Shown here in pieces: positions 11,483 to 21,923 of a DNA stretch of 64,000 nt. Position 1 is the first letter of the stretch; every line of letters begins with the position of its first letter. Below the pieces are notes generated by a model. The model worked only from the letters and a program-made list of their open reading frames with translations, made no database searches and had not been told where the DNA came from. The stretch covers positions 1 through 64,000 of the forward strand of contig KQ964252.1 of the NCBI GenBank assembly GCA_001566295.1, read 5' to 3'. A program made the translations under genes and the position numbers. This DNA comes from Microdochium bolleyi (Eukaryota > Ascomycota > Sordariomycetes > Xylariales > Microdochiaceae).

Positions 11483-13030
11483 TGTGACTTGAGCGTCGGA
11501 AGGGTAGAGGTTTGGCCAGTTTTGTGAGTAGCAAAGGGTGTGCAAACGGTGGCAGACGAAGTTGTAAAGAATGAGATATCCCGAGTTGTGCTGGGGGAGG
11601 TGGCAAGGGCGGCCTTTAGTAGGAATCAGAAGTCGAGGTTGCACAAGGGTCGATGTTGGGCGACGCGTTACCGTTGCATGCCGGTCTGCTGCAGGAGATC
11701 AATGCCTTTGCCGTGTGGCGCACCTGGGACCAGACTGGCTGATAGGGCGAGTGCGGGGGAGATGAGTCGTCGCCTGCTGCTCTGCTGCTCTGCCGCGCTC
11801 CGGTCTGCATGTGTATACGGAGGAGAGAGGGTGTGAGCCTGTGTCTGTGTGTGCAGGCACAGAGTATCACGATGGCTGCGGGCTGGCTGGCAGGTGGGTG
11901 GTACAACACAACACGCGGACCTGGGGCTGAGGAGGGAGCGCACTGGCGCACGAGATCGCCAGCGGGTCTGGGCTCTGACAAGTCTCAGTGTCTCACTGCC
12001 CGGAGCCGGAGATACTCTGAGATAGGGGGCAACACGGCTGAGGGCCTTGCTCCCAATAAGGTTTGGTGCTACGCTTATCGCACACGGCTTGCTTCTCCGG
12101 GGGAGGTCGCAGCAAGCACAGACTCGCCGTGTCGAGCGTGATCCTTGTACCCCAGATCGACCACCAGCCGCCGGCGATGCGGTGCTGCCGTGTACTTTTT
12201 TAGCTCCGCCATGATAGCCGCGACACACAATGCCAAACACATTTGACGGGGAAGGCTTGGGCCGAGTCAGAACGCTGGTCTACCCCAGAATCCAGCCTCG
12301 AAAAGCCGCGTGTGACGATGGCTAGCGGCGCTTCCACCAGCCCCTTGCGGGATAGCGGCCACGATAAGGCGTGGGCGGTGCCAGCAGACTCGGCAGAGCC
12401 AGCATGAACCCTTGGCGGAGCGGAGCTGTGCAATCTGGACCAACAAGGCAGGCCCAGCCGTTGCGCCAGTGACTGAGTGCGTGATCATGGGGAGGGGCTG
12501 CAAAACTTTGGCAGAAGATGCGGCATGGAATGATACACGCCCATCCCGACTCGAAATCAGGGGAATTGCCAGATTGATGCAACGAGGCACACGATCTCCT
12601 GTGCATCCGTACTGCGGACCCCTGGTGGATATTCTTCTGCCGAGTCCCACGCCTTCTTATCTGTCCCTTCCCGGTGCCGCGGTAGTAGATACGAGGGGCC
12701 ATGTCCGAAGGCAGAGGTCATGGATCTCCGCAGCTCGGAACAGACTCCGCAGTTCCGTGCATTCTAGTGTGACCATTCCGGCGTGGCCCGCAGATTGCTA
12801 CCCTTGAGTTCTGCAGCAGAGCGGCTGGCCGGGCTTGGGTTTGGGGGTTCCCCAAGTGCTCTCGCATGTACCTGCTCGGAACAGCAAGGTTTGGCGCCGA
12901 GGAGGGTCCCCTTACCCCACGATCCAGACATAAAATTACCAAGTTGGCAGTGAGCTTTCTTGGAGAACTCATCCCTCTCCAACGTCCACCTTTTCTCGGC
13001 AGGCAAACCTCCACGAACGCACGCTCAACC
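11483..13030. promoter_or_regulatory. Long divergent intergenic region, MFS carrier / amine oxidase
   Basis: About 1.5 kb with no supportable gene. It contains TG/CA-rich simple sequence near 11815-11860. It must carry both upstream regions and is the most likely place for co-regulation of the two genes. Confidence 0.5.
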
Positions 13031-15386
13031 ATGTCGTCACGCGTGCATCCCCTGGTGCCCCTTAGCATCGCCGAGACAAATGTCGCCCGCGATGTTGTCA
13101 CGGCCGCCCACCCAGGCTCCGTCTTCCATTTCCGCGTCACCTATCTCCAGGAGCCGCCCAAGGCCGAGCTGACCAAGTTCCTCGCCCTCGAGCATGCCGG
13201 CCGTCTTGGCGAGATCAAGCCCGAGCAATGGCCCAAACGTGTCGCCCGCGTGCACTACGACGTGCTGAACCCAGGCTCCAAGAAGCCAAAGTCGATCGAA
13301 GTGCTCGTCGACCTCGCAGCTCGCCGCATTGCATCCACCGAGGACGTACGTGCCGATGCCCAGCCGGCCTTCACATTGTAAGCAGCTGTGCTCTCGACAA
13401 GTCTCCAGCAGACACATACGTCATGATTGACTGGCTAACTCTGTTGACCAGGCACGAGCTTGAGGACGTGCCTGCGATATGCGCTGCCTCTAAGCTGTTC
13501 AACGACCGCGTAGCCAAGTTCAACCTGCCCGAGGGATTCGAGATTGTTGTCGAGCCGTGGCCTTACGGCGGTCTCGACCCTGCCGATGAGCGCGGCCGGC
13601 GCTTCATGCAGGCCCTCATCTTTGCGACCAAGAGCAATGCCAAGGGCCCTGATGCCAACTTCTACTCATACCCGATGCCGATTATTCCTATCGTGGACGC
13701 CGTCACACGCGAGGTGATCAAGATCCACGAGCTGACAACGTCCGGCGATGGCGAACCCCTAACCTTACCCCTGGGCCAGCTGGCGGAGCACATTCTTGAC
13801 TTCCAGAAGCCGTCGGAGTACGACCCTGAGCTTTTGCAATCACGGACAGACCTCAAGGAACTCAACGTCATCCAGCCCGAGGGCGTCAGCTACTCGGTCA
13901 AAGACGACAGTCTGATCGAGTGGCAGAAGTGGCGCTTCCGCGTCACCTTCAACCCTAGAGAAGGTGCCGTCATCCACGATGTCCACTTCGACAACCGCAG
14001 TGTGCTGTACCGACTGGCATTCAGCGACATGACGGTGCCGTACGCGGATCCGCGCCCGCCGTTCCACCGCAAGCAGGCTTTCGACTTTGGAGACGGCAGT
14101 CTTGGAGACGCCTGCAACAACCTGCAACTGGGATGTGATTGTCTCGGCGTGATCAAGGTAAGTCGACTCGGCAAGCGGAGCGTACATACGGGGCGACAGC
14201 GGAAGAATCATGTACTAATCAAGCTTGCCCGATCTACAGTACTTTGACGGTGTCCTCGTGGGCCCCGACGGCACGGCCAAGAAGGCGCCTAACGTCATTT
14301 GCCTACACGAGCAGGACAACGGCATTGGCTGGAAGCACACAGACTGGCGCACTGGACGCGCGGTTGTCACGCGGCGCCGCGAGCTGGTGCTGCAATACAT
14401 TATCACTTTAGGTATGTGGTTTCCCAGCTCACGATGGGACAAGCTTCAGCTCGGCTAACAGGGAGACGCCTTACAGCCAACTATGAATACATCTTCAACG
14501 TGAGTAGCAAAAGGTTCATAGCATTCGGATACGGGAGAGGCTACTAACACCAAGACAGTTCATCTTCGATCAGACGGGTGCCATCAACGTGCAGACGCGC
14601 GCCACCGGCATCGTCTCGACAGTCCCGATCGCTGAGGGCAAGAAGGCGTCATGGGGCAACATTGTGTCCCCCGGCGTCCTGGCGCAGAACCACCAGCACA
14701 TCTTCTGCGTGCGGATCGACCCGGCCATCGACGGCCACGACAACACCGTCGTGCAGCAGGAGTCTCTGCCTCTCGACTTTGACCCGCACACGAACCCGAT
14801 GGGCAACGCCTACCGCGTCGTGGACACCCCGCTCAACATCTCGGGCGCCTTCGACTCCAACCCTAGCTCTGCTCGCGTGTTCAAGGTGCAGAACCTGGCC
14901 AAGCTGAATCCCATCAGTGGCAAGCCCGTAGGCTACAAGATCAGCCCGCCCGCTACCCAGATGCTGCTCGCGCACCCGCGCAGCACGCAGGCCAAGCGGG
15001 CTCTCTTCGCGCAGAGGAACCTCTGGGTGACCAAGTACCGCGACAACGAGCTATACGCGGGCGGCCGGTACACGCTGCAGTCGGTCGACGAGATTGAGGG
15101 CGTGGCCGATGCCGCCGCGCGCAGGGAGGACATCCACCAGCAGGACGTGGTCGTCTGGAGTGTCTTTGGCCTCACGCACAACCCGCGTGTCGAGGACTGG
15201 CCCGTCATGCCCGTCGAGATTATGGAGTTGCACATCAGCCCCGTCGACTTTTTCACAGTAAATCCAGCGATAGATGTACCGCAGAGCAAGAACGCCGCGT
15301 CGAGGAATTACAACGCTGGGGAGAGCGAAGGCTCCTGTTGCAGCGCAGAGGAGAAGCAAATCCCTGAGCGGCCTGCTCGGCTGTAG
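13031..15386 (+). CDS. Copper amine oxidase (TPQ), PTS1-like C terminus
   Basis: Five exons (13031-13377, 13452-14157, 14240-14411, 14477-14499, 14559-15386) give 691 residues, a normal length. The enzyme oxidises primary amines to aldehyde, ammonia and hydrogen peroxide. The cofactor motif is NYEY, whose first Tyr becomes topaquinone; it lies in a 23-nt micro-exon. Copper ligands appear as NHQHIF (two His) and GLTHNPRVEDWPVMP (third His). The catalytic-base region is QAFDFGDGSLG. The last residues are RPARL, so ARL forms a PTS1-like tail and peroxisomal location is likely. It is convergent with the Zn2Cys6 factor (88 bp apart) and divergent from the MFS carrier. Confidence 0.93.
14477..14499 (+). 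other. 23-nt micro-exon encoding the TPQ cofactor motif
   Basis: CAG precedes 14477 and GTGAGT follows 14499. The exon contributes two bases plus seven codons (NYEYIFN) and is required to join its neighbours in frame. It contains the Tyr that is converted to topaquinone, so skipping it would remove the active site. Confidence 0.85.
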
Positions 15387-15474
15387 ATGGAGCCAGGTAT
15401 GTAGCCCAGCATGTAGCAAAAATGTAGATATCACGATTCAATAGACAAGATGTGAACAAAACAGAGACGTCGCG

Positions 15475-17191
15475 TCAGAATATCGCAAGCTCCACTGCTC
15501 GTGCTTGTGCCGCCTTTTCAATGTCAAAGAAGTCTTCCCCCGTGTGCCATGCCTCGCGAAGGAGCTCGAAGAGGATAGTGGCAACGGGTGGAGGCGCGCC
15601 ATCGCTACTGAAGGCATGCTCTCGCAGGCGCACGAGGGGCTGGGTCCAGGCTTTGTGTTTCCGTAGAGACTTGACCAACAGGCTAGCCTCGGTCATGGGA
15701 AACAAGGTTGCGTGCGTGCTCAGGATACCGTTGTTCTCGGGCCTCTCCAGGCCGTTGATCAGTGCCTCGAGATGGCTCAGCAGTCGGTAGAGGATGATTT
15801 CGCTCTGCGGTACGGGGCTGGTGGCGGACTGAGGGGAGTGCGCGTCTTGCGGCGAGGCACCCTGAGAAGCGTAGTGGCGACATCTCCGCATCCGAAGGAT
15901 CGCAGCATGCCTGACGGCATCCCAGTGCTGGGATTGGATGAGCTGGCCGGGCTCGTCGACCCACAGCCACAGCTCCAGCTCGATCGCGTCGTCTTGCCGC
16001 TCTGCGGAGAGCGCGAGCAAGTCGAGCAGGGACCGCGAGAGGCCGGACACGGGCTCGTAGCCCTTCAGCCTGCCGCCGGCCCACGAGTCCTGCAGGCTCC
16101 TGAACCGAGTCCACAACCCGAGGCTGGGGCTGGTGCGGCCCAGTACGAGGAAGGGGATATCCATCATCGCGAGCACCTCGAGCTGGTGTCTGAGGTTGAT
16201 GTCGAACTGCGGATCGGGCTGCAGGGCGTCCAGGCTGCCGCCGAGGTTGTACAAGTCGGTCATGAGCTTCAAATTCTTGGTCCACGGCTCGCCCTCGAAG
16301 AGCTGTCGGGCGCAACACACACACAAACACATGTCAGCCGCGCACAGTCATGGGCTCGGTGGACCGCAACGGAGATGAGAAATTGGGATGAGCGGGCCGA
16401 CTGACCTGGAGCGAGCAGACGAGGAGGCATGCGCACATGGTAGGCGCCGAGAGGACATCTCGGCGCTCGTGGAGCTCCTCGCGGAGTGTCCGGAGGGCTC
16501 GCGTGATCTCGTGTAGAGTCTGCTGGGAGCGTCCCTCGTCGACATAAGTCTGCATCGCCACGCCCGCGGTGGTCAGCGCGAGCGAGTCGATCGACAGCTC
16601 GCGGAACATGGACTCGACCCAGTCATCGGCGCTGGAGGCATAGAGGCGCCTCAGACCGATCTGCAGGACTGCAGCTTGGCGGACGAGTTAGCACATGGTA
16701 GTGCAGCGCAGCCCAGGCACGCAGAGTCGGCCAACATGGAACAGGGGCAGATGGGAGTGGTAATACTGACATTTTTCAAAGGTTGGCTCAACCTCGGGGC
16801 CGCCCCTTGGCGTCGACGTTGCTGGACTGGACCCCCATGTGCTCGATGACGCGGCGTTCCCCTGAGGCGGTGAGGGGAACTGGGAGGCGGCATCACTCGT
16901 CTGCTGCTGATGCTGCTGTTGCGGCGGCTGTTGCTGCGCCTTCTGCTGCTGCTGAGGGTGGTCTCTCTGCCGGTGCTGGCTGGCGGACCTCGGAGCCTGC
17001 GGTGGCCGTACCGGGGTCGTGGCGCCGGCGAGGTGGCCCCTCGAGGCGACGGCGTTGCCCCAGCGCAGCTCGAGCTCGTAGCCGCCGCACTCGACTCCAC
17101 GCGCCGCGCAGGCCCGACATCCCGGCCGGCCCTCGTCGCACTTGCGCTTGCGCTTGCGGCACGTCGCGCACCCTGTCCTGGACCGCTCCAT
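15475..17191 (-). CDS. Zn2Cys6 transcription factor
   Basis: Three exons (17191-16771, 16674-16406, 16302-15475) give 505 residues. The N terminus has the binuclear zinc cluster CATCRKRKRKC followed by CRACAARGVEC, with spacing x2-x6-x6-x2-x6. Then come Gln/Pro-rich low complexity (QQQQKAQQQPPQQQHQQQ) and a long helical region typical of fungal-specific factor domain 2 (WVESMFRELSIDSLALTTAG, then LLSHLEALINGLERPENNG). I chose the Met at 17191 just before the cluster; the frame is open upstream to 17404 but that part looks non-coding. It sits tail to tail with the amine oxidase and is a candidate local regulator of the nitrogen-use genes, which is inference only. Confidence 0.85.
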
Positions 17192-18485
17192 CGATGCCTG
17201 TAGACGGAGTTTGGGCGACGCTGCGCTCTGCTGTGCTGTGCTGTGCTGTGCGGTGCTGTGTCTGGGTTCAGGCGGGCTAGCGGAGGTAGGGATTCGTGGC
17301 CGTCGTCGGCGAGCTCGGGTCGGTCGAGCCACGTCAGGTGTCGGGGTGTGGACCAGATCTAGATCGAGAAGCGCCGAAGTTTGTTTCAGTGGGAACGCAA
17401 ACACGAAAGCAGTGCTGGGGTTACGTCAGGAAGGGAAGGCATTGTGGGAAAAGGGGGGAGAGGACAACCCCATGAGATTGCCCACGGCTCACGGAGTCCG
17501 GAGCAAGCCGCTGCTCTGCCGAGGCGAGCCCAGGGTCCCTTTCTGGCAGTACCGGAGGAATTGACCAGATCAGCCGCATTTACCAAGTCGCAGAAGCCCC
17601 CCTGAGCCACAGGCTACCCGCCAGGGGGCTGAACTGGGCCACCCCATCTCGTGTTGTACCAACCTGGGAGCCACGGCACGCCAGGCATGTCAGCTGTCGG
17701 CGGCAGCCCCTCCGCCACACTTCCTCTTCCGTCTAGATTCTGCCAGACATTGATTGCGGGCAGGCATACTGAAACGGGCCTGTTCATTGAGGGCCCACGA
17801 CCCAAGCATGCGATCAGGACCGAGGCCGCCCTTGAGCGCTTCGTCTGATGTGGCCCCCTGTCGGATCCAGATATCGCGATTGGCTTCGACGTTTGCCATG
17901 CGGCCTGGGCGTTCCATCTGGAAACGTGCCAAGCGTCATGCTCCATGTCATGCTCCATGCATACTCCGCTGTCAGAAAACAATATCCGTTACAGCCAAGA
18001 CCTCAGGCGAACGATGAATCGTATTGTTTTCGTCATGCACAGGCGCCGCCATGGTCCCCAACGGTGGTCCTGACCAAACACTGCAACAGTCAGGACGGTT
18101 TCCTGCACGCCAGACGGCGGGTACCTGCTGCGTTCCGCTTTCCGCATGGGCGGGAGGCACTCCCATTGGAGCGATCTCGACGTCCGACAAGCAATCAACG
18201 CCTGACATTGAGAAAACACAGCACGCGCTCTTGCCCACAGGGGACCCTTGCTAGACTCGGTACCTGCCGGTCACTCGGGCAGAAAACCTTGGCAGAGCCT
18301 CACGCGGACGACATCGTCGTGTATAAGAGCAGGCGAGACTGTCCGTAGTTGAGCGCTCTTGTCTCCAGATCATCACAGATCATCAGCCTGGAGCTTTCAG
18401 ACCACAAGATCTTCTTTCCATTCTTTCAACCACCAACAACTTACATTCGTTCGCACTACGCGCATAACTCTTTCACTCTTTCAAC
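17192..18485. promoter_or_regulatory. Upstream region of the AA9 gene and of the Zn2Cys6 gene
   Basis: About 1.3 kb without a supportable gene. A CTGGGG at 17415-17420 fits the SYGGRG consensus of the carbon-catabolite repressor CreA, but it is far from the AA9 start and such matches are common. Confidence 0.4.
18322..18327 (+). promoter_or_regulatory. TATA box of the AA9 gene
   Basis: TATAAG lies 159 bp before the AA9 start and is followed by a CT-rich leader (18360-18485), as in many strongly expressed secreted-enzyme genes of filamentous fungi. Confidence 0.6.
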
Positions 18486-19466
18486 ATGAAGGTCTCTGTT
18501 CTCCTCGGCGCTGCCATTGCCCTCCAGGGCGCTTCTGCTCACTACTTCTTCGACACTGTCACCTATAAGGGCCAGACCACTCCCGCCTTCCAGTACATCC
18601 GCGACTTCACCCGCCAGACCAAGTTCAACCCCATCAAGTTCTCCTCCAACCCTGCTGCCGACATCCGCGACTCCTCCACCATCGATGGCGAGGACGCCCG
18701 CTGCAACCAGGGCGCATTTGGCGCCGCTGGCCGCACTCAGGTCCTGACCGTCGCCGCCGGTGACGAGGTCCGCGTCAACCTTGGTGTCAACGCCAAGATG
18801 GAGCACCCCGGCCCCAGCTTGATGTACATGTCCCGCGCCCCCGGTGACAACGTCAAGGCCTACAAGGGCGACGGCGACTGGTTCAAGATCAAGGAGGAGG
18901 GCGTCTGCACTCAGGGTGGCGACTTGAAGAGCACCGCGTGGTGCAGCTGGGCCAAGAACTTCATGAGCGCCACCGTCCCCAAGGACATCCCTGCCGGCGA
19001 GTACCTGATGCGCTTCGAGCACATCGGTGTCCACCGCTCTCACGTCAACCAGCCCGAGCACTACGTCTCCTGCGTCCAAGTTAAGGTCACCGGCGGTGGT
19101 AACGGCACCCCCGGCCCTATGGTCAAGTTCCCCGGTGCCTACAAGGCCACCGATCCCTACGCCAACTTCAGCATCTACAACGGCTTCAAGGCCTTCCCCA
19201 TGCCAGGCCCGGCTGTCTACTCTGGCGGCGGCTCCAGCACTGGCAACAGCGGCGGCAACGCCCCTGCCCCTGCTCCCACCACTGCTCCGGCTGCTCCGGC
19301 CCCTGCTCCCACAACCGCCCCCGCCCCTGCTCCCGGCAACGGTAACACTGGCGGCGCCTGCGCTGGCCTCTATCAACAGTGCGGCGGCCGGACATTCCAG
19401 GGAGCCAAGTGCTGCTCCCAAGGCTCCTGCAAGGCTGCCAACGAGTGGTACTCTCAGTGCCTTTGA
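18486..19466 (+). CDS. AA9 lytic polysaccharide monooxygenase with C-terminal CBM1
   Basis: Intronless, 326 residues. The signal peptide [18 protein letters not shown] ends so that the mature protein starts with His ([11 protein letters not shown]), the first half of the copper histidine brace. The second brace His is in [11 protein letters not shown]. The outer-sphere segment reads [18 protein letters not shown] with axial Tyr in HYVSC. In most AA9 proteins this segment is GAQFYPQC, so the usual Gln appears here as Glu. A Pro/Ala/Thr linker of about 55 residues follows ([10 protein letters not shown] repeats). The end is a CBM1 cellulose-binding module (LYQQCGG, then WYSQCL). The enzyme oxidatively cleaves cellulose or xyloglucan chains outside the cell. 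It is not clustered with other cellulases here. Confidence 0.93.
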   Translation: MKVSVLLGAAIALQGASAHYFFDTVTYKGQTTPAFQYIRDFTRQTKFNPIKFSSNPAADIRDSSTIDGEDARCNQGAFGAAGRTQVLTVAAGDEVRVNLGVNAKMEHPGPSLMYMSRAPGDNVKAYKGDGDWFKIKEEGVCTQGGDLKSTAWCSWAKNFMSATVPKDIPAGEYLMRFEHIGVHRSHVNQPEHYVSCVQVKVTGGGNGTPGPMVKFPGAYKATDPYANFSIYNGFKAFPMPGPAVYSGGGSSTGNSGGNAPAPAPTTAPAAPAPAPTTAPAPAPGNGNTGGACAGLYQQCGGRTFQGAKCCSQGSCKAANEWYSQCL

Positions 19467-20839
19467 GGAGTCGAAGGTTTCCCCAGCATGATCTGGCTTC
19501 TTCGATGATCTGTACATAACTTTACTTCTCTTGCCATTGGTCGGTGACCTGGCTCTTACTTCTATAGAAGAACTCCCTTCGGTCGGCGACCAAGTGTGTA
19601 CTACTAGCCGTCCGTGACGGTCGGGACGGCGGATTTACTTAGCTCTGTTGGTAGCAAGGCAGCATCTGTTCCTCCCATTTCTGTGCCCAAAAGCTGTGAA
19701 TGATAATACGCCCATTGATGGCAATGCGTTTTCTGTGTCTGCGTGCTTGCTATCGCCAAGATCCATCGCAGCAACATGAGCGATGCTCACATAACAGCTG
19801 GTGTGGATGCCCAGCTCCAGCACTGCTGCACAGTGCGATCAATGCTTCGACGGAAGGAGAAGACTGTCAAACGAGAAAGCCCTGACTGTACTCCGTACAC
19901 TGCGTTCACTGACGCATGTGGGCTGCTCCAGACCAAGAGACATAGCGGGTGCAGTCTGGTCCACGTATGCCAAGCACTGATTGATAAGACTAGGACAGTG
20001 TGTGTCTGTGTAGTAAGCATTTTATGAACTTAGTGTCTGTGAGAAAAGGCTGCCAGTACTCAGAGAAAAGTGTGACAGTGGAGGTCAGTCCGATAATGGG
20101 TGCTTATTAAGCTGCGCAAAGCGTGATCCTCTGAAGTTGCACCATGACAAAGCATATCGAACATAATGTTATAATATTGAACCAGCTATGAAAATCAATG
20201 CGAAGCAATTTCAATTCTGAAATGGAGTAGACGTCCTCCTTACACAATCGGTTCTCCCGTAAATTTATTCCTGTGATAAACTAAAATAAAGAAATTGATA
20301 AAATTGTATTGAACGTGCGTTGGAAAACAATACAAAGAGCAAATCAGAACAAACAAAAAGAGATTAAGCTGCTTCCCTCTCTTCAACGACCACAATTTAG
20401 AAACTCGCCACAAGCACTGGACTAGATAGAGGTCTGCGACTTCCGATGGACGATTGCTTGAGCCCACGTCAGGCACGAGCGACCTCATCTGAATAGAGCC
20501 CTGCGCGACCAATGGCCCAGTGCCCTCCGCCTGTCGATCTCCCCGACTCCTGCCCAAATCCATAGGTTGAGGCAGCCCGTCCTTGCCACCTTTCACACTA
20601 GACACGGCAAACAAGGTTGCCATCATCATTGGTCATACAGTAGTCCTACCGGTTCGTTAACCATGGAAACAATCTCTACCGAGTCTGGAGAAAAGTCGCG
20701 GACATACCAGGAAAGCATTGCTCTCACCAAACGGAGGGGAGTCGCCATTCCAAGCGCAGCATCTGCGTTGAAGCCAAGAACCTTTCTCTACTTGACGATC
20801 GGGCAGGAATCTGTAATTTTCAGTAGTGTCAGCGCCGAA
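19467..20839. other. Intergenic, AT-rich in part
   Basis: No gene seen. About 20020-20420 is clearly AT-rich (TTATAATATTG and A-rich stretches near 20280-20360). The 3' UTR of the AA9 gene presumably lies at the left end. Confidence 0.45.
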
Positions 20840-21130
20840 ACGACGAGTCGATATGCACGGCACATGAGCAGAAGAAGGAGAGTCCACTCACCAATATTGG
20901 CAGCTCCTGGATATGTCCTCCCCCAGGGTAGTGCAGATCGCCATCGCGGTTGCCGACGCAGTTGTCCAGTCTCAGGCTCGTGCTTCAGTACGACTCGAAC
21001 TTAGATCAACACCGAGCGCCAAGCAACCACTCTTTGTCGGCGGTGTAGACGGTGATGCTGTCGTAGCTAACTCTGTAGCGGCCTGCCGCGATAGGCTGGG
21101 TAGCAGTCATAATCACCGCGAGGAAACGAA
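20840..21130 (-). pseudogene. Probable cyanovirin-N homology (CVNH) domain, broken
   Basis: Read leftwards from 21109, one frame gives MTATQPIAAGRYRVSYDS, then ITVYTADKEWLLGARC, TGA, SKFESY, TGA, and STSLRLDNCVGNRDGDLHYP. The order (strand, Cys, about nine residues, SLRLDNCVGNRDG) matches CVNH lectin-type domains, in which a [SL]xLDxCIGNxDGxLxW box follows an AxC box. The stops are at 21006-21008 and 20985-20987. Both could derive from CGA, or from TGG. A GTGAGT donor follows near 20891. CVNH proteins bind oligomannose glycans. The match rests on pattern memory only, so I regard this as a relic, not a functional gene. Confidence 0.45.
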
Positions 21131-21189
21131 ACTCGAACTTGCTGAGCTGCACCTTGCTGTGATCACACGATTGCTCGATCCGTAATCGA

Positions 21190-21923
21190 CGATGTTTGCA
21201 CGAAGCCTAGGATGAATGACAGACGTGCTGGTGAGCGGTGCCGGGGAAGGCAGTCATCTAGATCCGAGCAAGCAGGCTATTGCTTGTTGAACCAAAAGGT
21301 CCCAGACATTATCCTGTTTGTCTCTCGGTCTCTATGCAGCGAAAGCGTGGGGTATCTTGGATTGTAAGCTTGACAAAACGAGGGTCGATTTCATGTGCAG
21401 AACGGTTCCGGGGCACACAGTGGATATCATCGCATGTAGAGCTGAGGTCGCACAAAGCAGCCAATCCTGGCCCTCGCTGACGTCCGCGTCACATTACGGA
21501 CAGGGACCAGAGTTTCCTGGCATCAGCAATGCAAAATAATTTTTGATGTTGCAATTTTCATGCGGACGTTTTTGTCGGACACGCGCCTAGGCATTTCTGG
21601 CTGCATTTCGATGAGAGCCTCGTCAGAGAGCCTCATCACAAAAACAAGAACATCGCAAGGCTTACGAGAAGACTTTCCAATCTCCAAGGGTCTTAGTAAC
21701 AGAGGTTATGAGTAGAATGCAGGCACATGTGAGCCTGTCTGCTGCTGGAAAAGTGCAGAGCTGGGGTATTTCATCGGCTCCTAGGTGCCTGAAGGCTTGA
21801 CACAATGGGCCATATATCTCATGCTCGATTCGGTTCCTCGTGGTTGAAAATCCATGAATTCCCCCCTTTAGTCCTCTTGATGTCACCCCTCCACATGATT
21901 TGTTGACAGTCCGATAGGACTTC
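21190..21923. other. Intergenic; nothing recognised
   Basis: About 730 bp upstream of the CVNH relic and downstream of the OPT gene. No supportable frame. Confidence 0.45.

Noticed and set aside
17191..17404. Upstream in-frame Met of the Zn2Cys6 factor at 17404
   Set aside because: The extra residues contain a repetitive CTGTGCTGTG-derived stretch and no conserved feature. Factors of this class usually start just before the zinc cluster.
18456..19517. Long open frame antisense to the AA9 gene
   Set aside because: It mirrors a GC-rich coding sequence; the composition is Gly/Ala/Val with no domain or signal. The plus-strand product is unambiguous.
20913..21185. 90-codon plus-strand open frame
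   Set aside because: It is antisense to the CVNH-like relic, which gives the more meaningful reading.
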